Shown here: in pieces, positions 38,701 through 53,700 of the stretch
Layout: the number at the start of each line of letters is the position of its first letter
Position numbering within the stretch: the first letter of the stretch is position 1
Assembly (NCBI RefSeq): GCF_932276165.1
Contig: NC_063988.1
Coordinates: forward strand, 3,286,001-3,350,000
Direction of reading: 5' to 3'
Source of the DNA: Plutella xylostella
Taxonomy: Eukaryota > Arthropoda > Insecta > Lepidoptera > Plutellidae
Length of the DNA stretch: 64,000 bases
The notes under the pieces: generated by a model
What the model was told of the DNA's origin: nothing
Seen by the model: only the letters and a program-made list of their open reading frames with translations
Databases searched by the model: none
Program-made: the position numbers and the translations under genes

Positions 38701-41700
38701 TAAGCCTAACTACTGTAGGGACAATGTACTCGACACGTGGCGATCCCGAATTTAGATGTTGCGGGGAGAAATTTTTTGGCGCTCGCAACTCGAAACAAAT
38801 TCATATCAAAATAAAGTACGGTCATATAATTTTTTTTCTTTGATGAAAGAGTAAGATCGTATTTTTATAAGACTTGGTAATCATTACTCGACAATATATT
38901 TCGATTTGTTTGTTATTTGCTGTAAAATAAATTGCCATTGCAATGTAGGAATCCTTATAAAATCTATGGAAAATTAAATTAAAATTAATTCAATTAACGA
39001 AAATTAAGGAAACATGTTTAAAAACTGTTTTAGGTATCATCTAATATACTTAGGTATGTTTTCGTGCAATTTCAAATACAAAACAGCTTTAAAAGTGTAA
39101 GATGGTGTAAGGTTATTGGACCGAGCCTAATGTTGCGAGAAGGCGATGTCCAACACTCCTGGGACAAATGCACATATGTACCTAGAACCTGTATATGTTC
39201 AGCCGAATTCACTGTTTCTCTTTATGTAGGTACTTAAATTATCTTCTTTTTCCAAACGAACCTACAATTTAAAACAGTTTTAGCAACCGTCGTAATAAAT
39301 ATTGTAAACTAATGCGATACCCTGTCGTCAACATTTTGCATCGCATTATCGTAACCCTTTATAGCCACTTATCCTATTCCCGCTCGCCACTCGCTCAGTG
39401 GGTGCATCATTTGTCCCACGATTATAAATGTCAATAAGGCCTCCTTGCATGATCGAAGAGCTCCCTGCTTGCTATAAATAAACCTCTGGTCTAGTGGTTA
39501 GCGCCCCGCGGCCGCAGAATCAATAAAAGTAGCTATCATCAGCACCGCAGCTATTATGATCGTGAAGTAAGCGACGCGTAATAACCAGTAACTTCGCGGG
39601 CCCAGTTACGAAACCGGCCCTCATTACATATTGAACTTGAATCGCCGACCGGCCGCGCCGGACGCCATAAAAATAAATACGACCATATCAGATGGTGCAC
39701 CTTCAAATAAAAATAAAATTCAGAGCCTGTTTTAATCAGCTGCGAATACTTTGACGCTACTGCGTCTATACTTAGTCGAATACAGTCTGAGTCATGCATG
39801 CATCCAATATTCACCGACTCGATTCAATGAGACAGTTAAAATTCTGTTAATGTGCCGTCTACGTCAGGCGGATCATCCATAATTCTAACGCGCGTGTCTA
39901 GAATTCCGTAACCGAGCTTTGATGAATAAAATAGCGAATCGATAGTACGAACTGACCACGGCGCGGGACGCACATCCTGTGCAATTATAAATAGGACACC
40001 ACTGCAGGACCCGTCGGTAATCTCATGCAAATCACTGCCGCAGCAACCTAACTGCCCCCAGCAATAACCCATAAAAGTAGGGCTGCAAAAATAGCGCCAT
40101 GTTCCGCGAAAGGAAATCACAGTAAATCAATATAATGATAGGTCGGGGAGCCTGTTGGTTATTTCAAGATGATTATCCACTTGCAGGCCATCATCTATTC
40201 AGAGTGCGGCGCCGGACCGCATTCCTGGAGCTTCGCCTTAATGCCCACCTTCGACTATCTAGCAGCTATAAATAGAGCCCCTATCGGGGTGCTCTAGCTA
40301 ATGGGAAATAAATAAGCTTCTGGACTAGACATTATTGCAAACAGCCTTTCCCATACACCTTATAAACAACGCAACATAATATGGCACACTACTACTTTTT
40401 ATAACAAAGAATAATTGAAACATCATCTAGTTTCACGATAGGTATATCATATGCTTTAGGTATTGGTGGTGTATGTGGGTACTTGGTATATGTAGATATG
40501 TACTATAAATAACGATTTCTGCTCAAATAGTTTACATCCTACTTATGCATATCAGCCCACAATGACTAGAAGCTACTCGACGAGTCTATAGGCCCTAAGA
40601 TGATTTGATCTTAATACAAAAATTGCTGCAAACTGCCTCGGCGCGCCAATGCCAGCCGTCTCGTAACATTGGCCTTACCGGTCTTACGACTTGTCGGCGC
40701 TGTCTGTTAGATTGGTACGCAATTCTAACTTTATTTTTTCATTCCATTTCAGAATGAAGCTGTTATTATTATGCATGGCGCTGGCGGCGGTGGCGCTCGC
40801 CAAGCCGGTCGCTGAGACTAAAACTGAAGAAGTGGTAGCGCCCGTCCCCGCGCCGGCGCCCGAGGTGAAGAGTGCTCCTGCAGCCGTCAGCGAAGCCAAT
40901 GCCGAGAGTGCAGCGCAAGCCACTAATGAAATCACACCCAAGGCAGCTGAACCCGTAGCTCCCAAAGAAGAGCCCAAAAAAGAGGAAGCCTCAAAACCTA
41001 TCAAGGAAGAAGCTCCCAAAAAAATTGAGAAAGAAGAAAAGAAAGAGGAACCTCAAGCGAAAGCTGCCCCTATTGAAGAGAATGCCGAGCCCGCTGTGGT
41101 CAAAGAAGTGACTCCTGAAGCCCCCGCGGCCGCCAGCGACGACAAGCCCGCTGTAGCTGCTGCTGCACCCGCTGCGAAGGAGGCTGAGAAGGAGCCCGAA
41201 GTACCGTCTGTGCCCGCTGCCAAGAGTGCCATTGTAGACGAAAAGAAAGAAAAACCTGAGGTCGCCAAACCAGAGCCGGTCAAGGCGGAAGAGAAGCCTG
41301 CTGAAAAACCCGCTGACGCGAAACCTATTGATGACAGCCTCCGTGTAGTCCGCGACACTGTTGACGACAAGAAGAAGGCCGAAGCTGCCAAGGAAGAGAA
41401 ATCGGCTGAGCCCATCGCAGAAGCTGAAGCACCCAAAGTAGAGGCACCTAAAGCCGAAGCTGTAAAGCCTGAGCCTGAGAAAGAAATTAAGAAGGATGAG
41501 CCCGCCGCAGAAATTGTAGCCAAGAGTGCCGCGCCCGTAGAAGAGGCCCCGAAGGAAGTGGTTGCTGCTGAAGAGAAGAAAGTGGAAAAACCCGAAGCTA
41601 AGTCGGTTGTGAGCGAGCCCGCTGCCAACGCTGCCGCTGTAAGCGAAAAGTTAGAAGGCAAGACTGATGTGATCTCAGAAGTCAAAGCCGAGGAAGTAAA

Positions 41701-44700
41701 GCCCGAGTCTAAGCCTGAACAGAAATCTGAGATTAAGGCTGAGCCAATCAAGGAGAACAAGCCCGAAGAGAAGCCCGAGGCCAAGCCCGAAGGTAAATCT
41801 GACATCAAGCCCGAAGAGAAAGTAGCTGCTAAAGTAGAAGAGGTCAAGCCTGCTGAGAAGTCAGCTGTAAAGCCCGAAGAGATCGCCAAGCCCGCCGACA
41901 AAGCCGAACAGAAGCCCGAGGAGAAGGCAGCCAAGCCTGAGGAAGCCAAACCAGAGGAGAAGAAGGAGAGCCAACCAGAGACAATGGACGAGAAGCCAAT
42001 GGGAGATGCGCCGTCGAAGAGCTCGGAGGAGAGCGAAGAGGACGTCAGCGCGGAGAAGCCCAAGGCCAGCGCCGAGTCCTCCGAGGAAAGTTCAGAGAAG
42101 AAACCCTAGATTTAGATATACCTAGCTAGTATAGTTGAGTGCCAGGCAGCGGCAGGCGCGTATCGACAGCCCCTCGACACGCGCCCCCCGCGCCCCGCGA
42201 CCCCCGCGGTCGCCAGTGAACCAGTGTTCGTGAACCGATTCACTACATCTAGAGACTTATTTAAAAATGCCTTAACATACAAAATTACCCACGATGTAAT
42301 TATCACTGAAAATAAATTATCGAATCTCCAATAGAGTTAGTTAATAAGTAAAATAACTAATAAATATGTTTTTTTATATAATATATAAATAAATTGTTGT
42401 TTTAATTCACTATCTGGACCCAATTTATGTCAAAATATCATCTCATCATTTCCCTTCTATCGGTGGAAATCAGTGCATATTATAGTACGCTCCGACTCCT
42501 GACTAGTTATCATGTACAATAATAGTTCCGTTAACAAACCTCATTACTCAAATAAGTCCTTACCTTCACACAAAGGAGGTTGAATACCCAAGCCGAAATT
42601 AAGAAACAGAATAATAAAAGAAAGTAGTGGTACCTCATTGGTGAGCATGCGGCAGGCCAGCACCCCCAGCGACCACCAGTCGGCAGCATGTCCGTACGGC
42701 TCCCCACTCAGCACCTCTGGAGCTGGTGACAAATAGAGGTAGATCAATATTGTAGGCTGGATTTACATAGACTGAGCTGCAGAAAGGAACTTTATGCTAA
42801 TGTCGAACTTTGCCTTGCTTTGACAGGATACAGACAGAAAGACACAGCAGACACAGACATAGAGTTCCTTTCTGCAACTCAGCATTATTAGAGTCACAGA
42901 ATTCATAAGCATAAGTACGGAGGAACAAGTACAAAAACAGATTGGTTGTTTTACCAACTCATAGAAAAAAATATTTAGGAAGGTAAGTTTATCTAAGGGA
43001 AACATTCATAACAAATATGGACCATGAAATATATCGTATAAGTAAATTACGATTAGAGCCAATTAAAAGATAAAATCACACAGCAATATTCATAATTATT
43101 TAACATCTCAGAAACACCATTCATACTTCCTGTGCTCACGTCACTAGCAGTCCTTGCCATTCACAACATTGAACTTAATTAGCTTAATAATAAGATTCAA
43201 TTTTACTTATCTAATGGGCCCGGTACTGGTAGCGGTAGCACACGAAGTCTTCAGGAAATTCATTAACACTTCACTGACACAAGGAGGTGTCCGACAACGA
43301 TAACTTTGTAATGGGAAAAGATCGGAGATTAGTGTAAAACGTATGTCACAAAATCAGATATTACCAAATTACAAAGAATAACGTTACTGTTGCCCTAGCA
43401 AACTTTTTTTTGTGTAGGCACTCGTTTCTGTTGCAAAGTTAACGATGTCGGACCATATTGTATTCGGACTTTATATTGACGACCTAGTTATCGCTATAAC
43501 ATACAAAGTAGCGCCTCTAGCGGTACCTAAACATCTTGAAACAAATTACAGAAGATGGAGAGGTATGCAGGATGAAAACGCTGACATTCATGCGTAAATT
43601 ACCGAAACTTATAGATTGTCGGAGTACTGCACAAGGTAGGTATTATAATTTATTATTATAACTATATCTTGTCATATATCTTAAAATTTGTATTATGGGT
43701 GTCTAGCCTGAAATAAATGACTATTTATTTTATTATAAGGCATTAGCCGGAACGATCCGCACGATGTTCTGGATAGCTTTGTTCATAATACCTAAGCATA
43801 AATTTCAGCAAAAACGTTGAATGATATTTCTAATTTAAAAGCGTAACGTCAACCACAAATAATAAAACCTAAAATCTCGAAATTCTTCTAGAATACTCGT
43901 ATTATGATAGGGTTTATAATGAAATTCGTCTATTAGTGAGAAAGTTTGTAGATGCAGTTAAGGGCCTGCAAGGGGTAATCGAGGGTTGGCATTGTCATAG
44001 AATTATGTAGTAAACGATGCTCTACAACCTTGAAAAAAATCACACAGGTAGCCGAAGAGTCTAGCTAGGTGCTGAATGATTCGAATTCAAGTAAATGATT
44101 ATGGATAACTGTAAATAAAATTCAGAATATGACGAAAAACCAGAAAATCACACTCCCGTATTGTAACAACTTTGTCGTAATTATTAAGAATTTTCATATG
44201 ATTTTTATCATATTATAAAGTTAAAGGCTTGGACTAGGCGCTAAATACCTTGTTTTTTAATAAACACACACTTATTTTGTGTAAATTAATCCCAAACTTG
44301 AGCAATTTTTTTCCCTCAAATCTTCATACAAATATCTATGGCGGCTTTCTGTGTTATAAAATCATAAACACAAGTGACGTTTGACTCAGTTGGCCGCTGG
44401 CCTCCAAAGAAGGGTCACGTCGGTTTAGGCAGCACTGACAGCTCGCGATCTTATCGTGTACAGATACAAAATCACTGCACATTGGTTGTCATTGCACTTT
44501 TTCAACTTTTATGACACCAACATAATTTGATTTGAAATTGAGGAAGCATATTTCTTCCAGTATATTCAATACATTAAATTAAATTAGATAGTGTGCAATA
44601 TTCTCGTGACATTACAGTCTCGTAAAGGTCTGATGGCAGGAATATAGCGAATGGATCTAAGTGATGACAATACGCACGAACATTAGGTTAGGGATCAAAA

Positions 44701-47700
44701 ATACAGTCTCTTGGTGCTGGTTGAGGTATGGTCTCGTGAGGATCTGATGAGGGCAGTAACACGGTGGTGGCTCAATTTTATTTCAAAGATGTTAATAGCT
44801 AAAAGCATCGAGTTTAGGCTATTAAGTATGTTTTTCAGAGAGAGAGAAAGAGATTTTATTTTTCCTCTGGATGTGTTAGGTTTACTGGGTTTACTAAGTT
44901 CATTCTGTTAATGGCATCAAGTTGTTATGTGTTCATAAGTAATTATTATTTATTAACAAAATGATGTTGGTTCTCCACGAAAATGTAAAAATAAAAATAA
45001 AATAAATAAAAATAAATTCGTAACGTAAAATTGTCAATGACGGAATTTCTTCTATAGACAGTAGCCTAGACAGTAGATTTGAAGATAAAGATACATTTAT
45101 TCGACACATAGACAGCAACAACAAAAAAAATACAGATTTAAAGAAAAGAAACACATACTTATACAAAACAACAAAGAAAAAAAAGGAGTCCTTCGTCAAG
45201 TCGCGCGCCTTAGAGTCGCGCGCCACGCGAGTTGGCATCTTCTGTTTTTTTATATCGTCAACTCGCGAGCCCATGTAAAGTACGGTCAGATGCAAACGAA
45301 TTGAAACTAAAAAATATAGTTAAATATTGTCTCCCTGGCTGATTAGCATAAGAAGGTACCGACTAGACAGTCGCCATTAAAGAAGATGCTTTGATTTCGG
45401 GATAAAGATACAATAAAGCCTCTGTTGGAAGTGCGGAATAAGGCAAAAGGGGATGTGACCTATGACGCATGATACCCAAGTTTGCTATCTCTCTCATGCC
45501 GTGCGCAAATTTTACCTGCCATAGCTATGTCCTTGTTTTTGTTGCAAAAACCGTCATTAAAACTACATTGTTTTAGTGATGTCGTTTTAGTGTTACTCCT
45601 AATTCGAAGCAGAGATGTACAGTGCATTACTTACAGCGCAAAAATATTAAAATGTGGCAGTTTTTACTGTTTTTTATGTATTGTGGGGGTAAGCCTATAA
45701 TAAATTAACTTTACTATATTACCAAGTCTACTTTGCCGTAATATAAACACAGTGTTACGTTTTCGTTGTGTTACCGTTACATTAAATATCGAATTAGCAC
45801 TAAAATTTAAAACAAATTTCGTTTATTTCATTGGTCAAAGAGACAGACCTAACTGTAAGAATTACTTCCAGGAAGTTCATCGCAAGCAGGTCCATTTAGT
45901 AATAAAATTGCACATGAAATCATAACATCCCAGCAAGGAAAGTCGGTACTGCTTCGTGCAGGTTATAAATATAACAAAGACCGAACAAATAAAAATGGTT
46001 GGTGTTCGCAGAGAACAGTTTGCCAAGCGAGATTAATTACTGATTTTATTTTAAAGTAAAGTCCTATAAAATACCCTATACATTTTAAGTAGTTACCTTA
46101 AGCATAATAAATTATTACTTTTGTGGTTGACTCTACATATTTTCACAGTCGAGCGAGTTCACGACAAAAAAAGTAGGTTAATACGGGAGGGGCAACTTGC
46201 GCGTGGCGCGCGAGTCTAAGGCGCGCGACTTGACGAATGACTCAAAAAAAGGATACACATCAAAATAACTGGAAAAAATATAAGCCCCAATTTACTTGTG
46301 TGGGACAGGGAGTACCATAATATTTTTTTTGGGGTACTCCCCATCTATGCGAAATATCAGCTTGATATCTTTACCCGTTTCTGAGAAAAAGGGCGGTGAC
46401 AGACAGTCAGTCAGACAGACGGACAAAGAGATCCTATAACGGTTGCTTTTTTTCTTTTGACGTTCGAAACCCTAAAATTAAGTAAAAATATTATGCTGCT
46501 ACCAAAAAATGTACTTAAAGGTATTGAAAAAGCGGTATACAGGGTTATTGGTAAGTAGACCTGATCCTTTCAGGAGGTGATAGAGGAAGGCATTTCCAGT
46601 CGATTATACCCTATAATTCATTATCCGAAACTTAACCATTTCTAAGATATTTAATATTTAAAGATTTTTTGAATTTTTGCCAAAATTTCATGTTTAAAAC
46701 CGAAAATAAAAAAACTAGCCATATTTCAATACTTTTTTTGTTTGTTTTGAATTAGTAACATCTTAATAAACTTATTAAAATGATCAAATGTGCATTATTT
46801 GACTTAAATTAGACACAATACCTCAAAATAGATAAACATTTTTTAAAAATATTCAAAACCTAAAAAGAAATAAGTTAAATTAAAAAAGAATTTCATACAA
46901 CAATTTTTTGTGCACTTCAGCTTAAAAACATTGTCAACTTATAAGCTTTCAAATGAGATATTTCAATATCAAATCGATTTAGGTATCACCAAGATATGGC
47001 CAAAACAATCAGAAAAGGTGGACAAAATTCAACAGAAAAACTAACAAAATTAGCGCAATTTAAAGGTAAAAAGTGTGATGGTTTTCAGTCCTGTTCACTT
47101 AAGTATGGAAACCCCTGTTGAGTTTTCTTGACAAGTCCCAATGTTAATGGAAAGTATCGTAGGCGGGGACCAGCAGAGGGTTCACCATTTGGCTGAATGT
47201 TACTTAGAAAACGGCCTTGAGTGGCGGTCAAGTTGTTCCCCGCCTGCGATACTTTCCATAAACATTGGGACTTGTTTTCATGTTTTTAGCGTACAGTCGG
47301 GTTTTTCGTTTGTTTATAATTGCAATTTTTTTATTTGTACCTTTTTAGTTGTTTTTATTTTATGAAATTTTACGTCAGTAGTTCATGATCATTTTTTATT
47401 TCAATAATTTTGGTGTTGTTATTTAAATACCTTCAATATGCATATTTTTGTAATGTGAAAATCAAGCCCTTTCATTTGATACCTTACACGGCAAAGTTGA
47501 ATTATTATTTTTTCGATCATCACGTTATGTCCTCTAGAGGGCGCTATGTACATTTTAATGGAACGTCACATAGCCTATAACCATCGCGCCATCAATACGC
47601 TTCTAACAATACCTCATACATCAAAATAGAAACTTTGTTGGGCATGTGACTTTTTACCATGGAAAACGAATATTTTTTTTCGCGAATTTGCCAATCTCGT

Positions 47701-50700
47701 AGAACAAAAGTTGTCCAGAATGACTCCTTGAGTCACCCCCTTTTGGCTTAGTATAGCCCTTTTGCGACACTATGTTTGCTTTGTCGTCGGGGTTCATTTG
47801 GCTGGAGGATGCCCGAAACTTATTATCTACACTTTAATACTTGTAGTTACCTTTCTACAAGTAAATACCACATTTGTTTGAGAAAGCTAATCGGGTTCCG
47901 AGTATAGAGTAAAGTGGCACCCCTATTAATTTCTACTCTTTCCTGGTGCCTACCAGTGTAAGTAAGAATTATACTTACTTACCCTAAAATCACCCAAAAT
48001 GTACTTGAACATAATTGTCAATAACGTTGGCGAGTAAAAGTTTATCGACCCACTGTGCAAACTTACATGTGTGCGTGTCACTGCGTGTGCTGTGTGAAGA
48101 GCATTGAAAACCCAAAATTGGCGGGGCACGTCACCCTGTACGGGCCCTTAATAAAACAAAAAAGTAATACTTTTATCGTTTATTAAATTTTTATATAAAT
48201 TATCACAAGACAATTCTTTTTTTCTTATTTTTGAACTATTGATCACAACATATACCTCACGTCTCCTCATTATAATCATAAAATCTAATATGTAACAGCC
48301 ATTTATTATACACGCTTCAAGATAATGCATTTTAAATTTTCTTTCAAATAAGGCCATGGTGAGTTTACACATTTCTAAATCATTTTTACAAGTTATTTAA
48401 ACAAATCACTCTTATCCAAAATAGCCTGTTAAAATTCAGAAAATACATAACACTGTTCTTATGTCCAATTCTCAGTTGAGCATTCCTCAGAGTCGCTTCT
48501 CTAGCCGCTCAAAAGAAAACTTAACTCAAAATTGGACTTGAGAATACAAGAGAAGGTACGTCCGTAATGATATGAGATACATTTTGTCTATCAAGCATAT
48601 TTGTACACAGCGAGTGAAGCGAAGATTATTTGTATCAGATATGAAGAGCTGTTTCCGGAACAGTCATCTCTTTGGTGGATAGTTACAGTTATATAGTGAC
48701 CTATGATTAGTGCTGGTTCTACATCGATTACTGAAGTTTCTTAGCTAGGAGGTCTCCCACGAGACAGCATATTGGTACATCGATCATTAAACCTAGTTCA
48801 CACATTGAGGTAGGGAAGTAAAACATGAGAAGTTTAATATTGGATGGATTCATTTCGTAGTCACGAAATCAGTGCCATGTTGGCATGCAGCTCCGTCGGA
48901 GATAGAAATATTATGAAATAAACTTCCATAAGACATTTTTTATCAAGTTTGCTAATAGGCGATTTTATAAAATCTTTGAAAACAGTAAGTATAGTGACAA
49001 GAGCCGCTACGAACGCACACTACACACAAAACATCACATCGGCATCATTTTGAACAGTGCACATATAAAATACACAGGCTAATAATAATTTTACACGCGT
49101 CGAAATGTTTATAACTATGTTAAATTACATACTATGAGAAATTCCATGCACCATCGCTACGCTAATCACTTAAGAGCACTACTTACTCGTAATGTATAAA
49201 TTGAATCGTTAATATATATTATAACCTTAATATAAAGCTCTCAATTGCAATCTTCGCTTTATTACACGATAAAAATGAGAAAATTCGTAGTTATTTACAC
49301 CTAACTAAAAGAAATACAATCTTAGTAAAAAAAACTGTTTTACAACTAGTTGCCATATCATAGCTAACATAATCGATAAAATATGTACAATGAATTGTAG
49401 ACACTCTGCGCAAGTCACGTCATACTATCTGTACAAATAACTGCACAATACAAATCTGACACCCATTCTTAATATATTCTCAAATGTTCAAACAGCACAC
49501 AAAAAATCGCGTATATTTTATACAACAACTATGCCAAAGAACTATCACTAAAGTCATAGTGTGTAGAGAAAAATATCTTATTTAAGGCGAAGGCCTAATC
49601 ACTGATCACCATAAAATTTCTTAAATTAACTGTCGAGCAGGCCATACCACCTTAAATAAAACGAATGTTTTATAAACTTACGTACTTACTTATAAATTAT
49701 AATTATTATAAAGTTATTCATCGACAAAAGGTAAAAATTACATAATATATTATTACCTTATGGTCATATTATTAATGACATCTTAAAGTGAAACTACTTG
49801 TAAAATCTATGTACACACACATATATACGTATATTTTAAATTTGCGAAACATTAAGAAGAGCGTTATTTAAGATTAAGTATAAATTCTTAGAACTTCCTT
49901 CTCGGCCAAATACCAGTATAAGTATTACTTATATTTTGCGTCTTACACAAATAATAGCCGTAATTCTGGTAGCGACAGAATGAGAATGAAAAAACTAATG
50001 CGCTATTAATTAATAACGCAATACCGTAGCTTAAATGATAAATTCAAACCTTAAATCATATAAATGAGTGGACACGTCAACCAGCCTTATGAGACCTAGC
50101 TCTCAAAGTAATTACTAGAAATTACCAACTAAAGCTCTAACTTTAACCATATAACAATAATACAACAGATAAATTAATCAATTAAAAATATATTTTTAGG
50201 CAATCGAACTTCAATTATAGAGACAAAAGTTACAGTACAGAAATCAGGTAACCATGAAATTAAGTAAACACAACATCCAGACTAAATACAAAAAGTTAGT
50301 GTAAGTGTAGCTAGATATTTTTGTGCTAATTATCAAAATGTATATCTTTTACCCAAACGGAGTCTTATTGTCAAAGTGTTTGTAAGTACGAAAATACAGA
50401 TTAGCTTCATTAAAATCGAGCAAGTGCACACCCGATATATCGCCGGGACATTCCGGGTGTTTCGCTATGAAAATTTAGTAAAATTATAAGTATAAACACA
50501 TTGATACATCAAAACATGACACCGACAGTTCCCATAGAAATCGCTTGCAAGCCTCAGCTTGGTTTGTTTATACAGCAAGGGACTACAACAATCAAGTTCT
50601 ACAGGGCTGCAAAATCGATGGAAAGATCCTCGACTGTTACTGTCGCCGACAAATCACAAGGCGAGCGTATCCCGGATGAGTTTCCTGACAGTGTTGCCCA

Positions 50701-53700
50701 CCGACGACGACGGCGCGCCCGCCAGGCTGTAGTGCACCTTGAACAGGTACGGCTGTATGTCCCCGTACGACGTATCAAATATCAGATCCACGTCCGACCG
50801 ACTCGGCATCTTCGGCACATACTCGTGGCGGTTGATGATCTCTGTGATGAAGACTATCTTGTCTTGCAGCATCTCGACGACGCTCTCGTGCTTGGGGTCG
50901 TCGGCGCGGTGGTCGGCCAGCTCGCAGCACACGGTCCACACCTCCCACGGCACGCACTCGGGCTGGAAGGGCCATCGGGCGCGCCGCTTCTGGAAGAACT
51001 CCAGACTAATGCTTCCTGCCGCCGCGTCGGCTGCCCGCAACAGCTCTGAAAAGTCTGATATCTCTCTGCGAACCTCTCTGCCTAGCGCGTCGGACGCGCA
51101 GCAAACGTAAGTGAAGTCTATGAAATCGCAGTCGACATCGACGTAGCTGACGGTGCGTATGGAGTAGCTCTCCTCGCTGTTGTAGGTGAACTTGCCGCAG
51201 GAGCGGTGGAACAGCACGGTGTGGAAGATGCTGGCCACGACCTCGTCCACCTGCCGGCCCTCCATGGCCAGCTCGAACGTGATGCTGCGCGCGTTCATGG
51301 CGCCGCCGTCAGTCCATGGTCGCCGCTACCACAGCGCTGCCACTGGAAAGGAATGGAGAGTTTAGTTAGAGGTTTCAGTGTGGTGTTTTTATCCATGGCA
51401 TACCTGAGTATTTGTTTTTGACAGAACGTGTAGGAAGTACCTATGTGTCAAAAATTACAAATGTCGTCAGAATATAACTTGATATCTATCGCAGTCCGCA
51501 GATGTGTTATAGTTATAGTTGTATTTTTTTAATTAAGTTTTTGACATTTTAAGCAACATTTACTTTTTAAGTTATATCAAACTTTATGGTTTTCATCTCA
51601 ATGATAGCTGTCACAGACATCAAGTTATATTTTAAGAAGTATACAGGACATCCATGGCTTGTTTGGTGATCTAAGGAGTGTGGACATTTGTGATGGTGTA
51701 TTAATATCCCTAAGAACTCCGGTATAAAACTATCAGTTGATATAATGAGATTAAGACTTGAGTCTCACAGGCAAACGCCTGTCTGCTCGATAGTGAGGCA
51801 GCCGGTGCGGGTGAGTTTGATTGTAAATTTAAATAACGATACGGCAATTAGGGTATGGAATTGACGATGATGATGATTTATTACGGTATGGAATTATTAT
51901 TATCCACATGCAGTCCCAACAAGATCATTTATAGTTGGCAGAAAATCATCCTACTTCATCATTCTAATAGCAATCATCTAGAAGCAATTTAGCATTTTAG
52001 AAATAATTATCGACTTCAAAGAGCTCAGTTCCATCACAATTTATTTTTACACATTCCTACTTAACATATAAATAGAGCGTACTCCTTAGATCGAGTCATT
52101 ATGTTAAAAATAGGGCAATAAAAATATAATCACTCAACTTACCACTTAAAAAGCAAAACAAACACACGGCCCTCAAGGCTAGCACACTTTTATTGAACTA
52201 ATACGAAATAATCAAGACAATGGACGATTATACAACACATTAGCTGTAGAAGACCTTGATTGTACGCTCAAGGCATTGGCATTTAGGATGGACAATAAAG
52301 CTAATTATGGAAACAGGCATATTTTATTAACACACCACAATTTTACATTAAACACACATTTAATTTATGGATTCATATTAGCTCGGTCAATTACTTTTCT
52401 ACAGGGTGTTAGAAAAAGGGAGTTTAATAATATCGAAATTTGTTAACTGAGATGATGACTCTACAAAACCAAATAAAAGTTGTTCAGAATGACTACCCTC
52501 TTTTCCAGCAAGGCTGCAGCAACCTTTATAATCAATCACGGAATATTTTAGATATGCCCCTTGTGAAAAGGTAGCTTTTTTAGTACACAATCAAATTTTC
52601 GCAAATGCTGCTCAACATTTTTAAGTCACATGTATCAAATAGCCTCAAAACTTTAAAACACCTTTAATATGTGCGATGAAATTACCCTAAAGAGATGCTC
52701 ATGAAATATATTTATGTATGAATTTATCCCAATAATAGCATTAATGAATCTTATTTTTCATGAATCATAAATTAACCCAATCAAATCATGCTCGAATAAT
52801 ATTTTAAATGCATTGGTATGAGTATGTAAAATTACACCCTGTATATCATCAACAATTTTTTGTAACTAGAGAACTACATACAATTGTTATTATTATTAAA
52901 CATTTATTTCCAGATATAGCATCCATAATCCACAATGCAGCGCCTCTAGTGGTGTCTATTGTAAAACCACTCACTCACAAACCGTCTTTTATTGTTTGAC
53001 GGTTTGTAAGTAAAGCAGACCGTACTAGTCTTACTACGGACCGTACTAATGCACCATAGTGCATTTAGTGCGTTTGCGTATATCCGAATAAAAGATGGCG
53101 GCGTCAGTTCTAATTTTTAGCACATACCGACCATTAATAGAGCCTTTTCTACCAATGTAGTGCAGATTTACATAGATAAGTATCATGTAACCAATCGTGC
53201 AAACGCCCAAAGAGCGCCTTCCGTCAAGGTTTCGTTCACACTCTTGAAAGGTAAAGCATAATATACGTATGTGTATATCAGAGAAGTACATGTACGGTGG
53301 CCTGCGCCTAAAAGTATACAGGCGGAGTTTTTAATATAGCGATAACAAGCTGACAGGCTGCTCAAGCACATCCACATAAACACCACTGCTACATACATCA
53401 CACACAACACGTCCCTGGATTTATAAAACATGTAGCTGGTCCCTTCATCATCAGGGATCGCTATTTTAAAAACACCGCCTGTATACTTTTAGGCGCAGGC
53501 CACCGTACTATACTTAGTAAAATATAGCATGAGCCCTATGACAGCTGCCAAATCCATTCATTTTATCTGTCATTTGTAAATTTTCAACAGAAAACCACCT
53601 TTACCTGGTAGAAGCATACGAATCTGTCAATCAAACGTAACAGGGCACAAAGGTAGCGGCATCTCTGCTATCAATCATATATCATCAACATCACCCATAA

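Noticed and set aside
39484..39515. A-box-like CTAGTGGTTAGCGCCCC as a tRNA gene
   Set aside because: No B box or acceptor stem follows; best seen as a SINE remnant.
40684..42063. Long minus-strand frames (111 and 336 codons) rich in Ser/Ala/Gly
   Set aside because: They are the antisense of the low-complexity secreted-protein gene; the biased GAA/AAG/GCC codons leave the opposite strand open by composition.
44933..45295. 120-codon minus-strand frame, Phe/Leu-rich
   Set aside because: Created by A-rich sequence; it crosses the boundary of an inverted-repeat element and resembles no protein.
50501..51049. Plus-strand frame of 182 codons over Atg101
   Set aside because: Overlaps Atg101, which matches its family over its full length on the minus strand.
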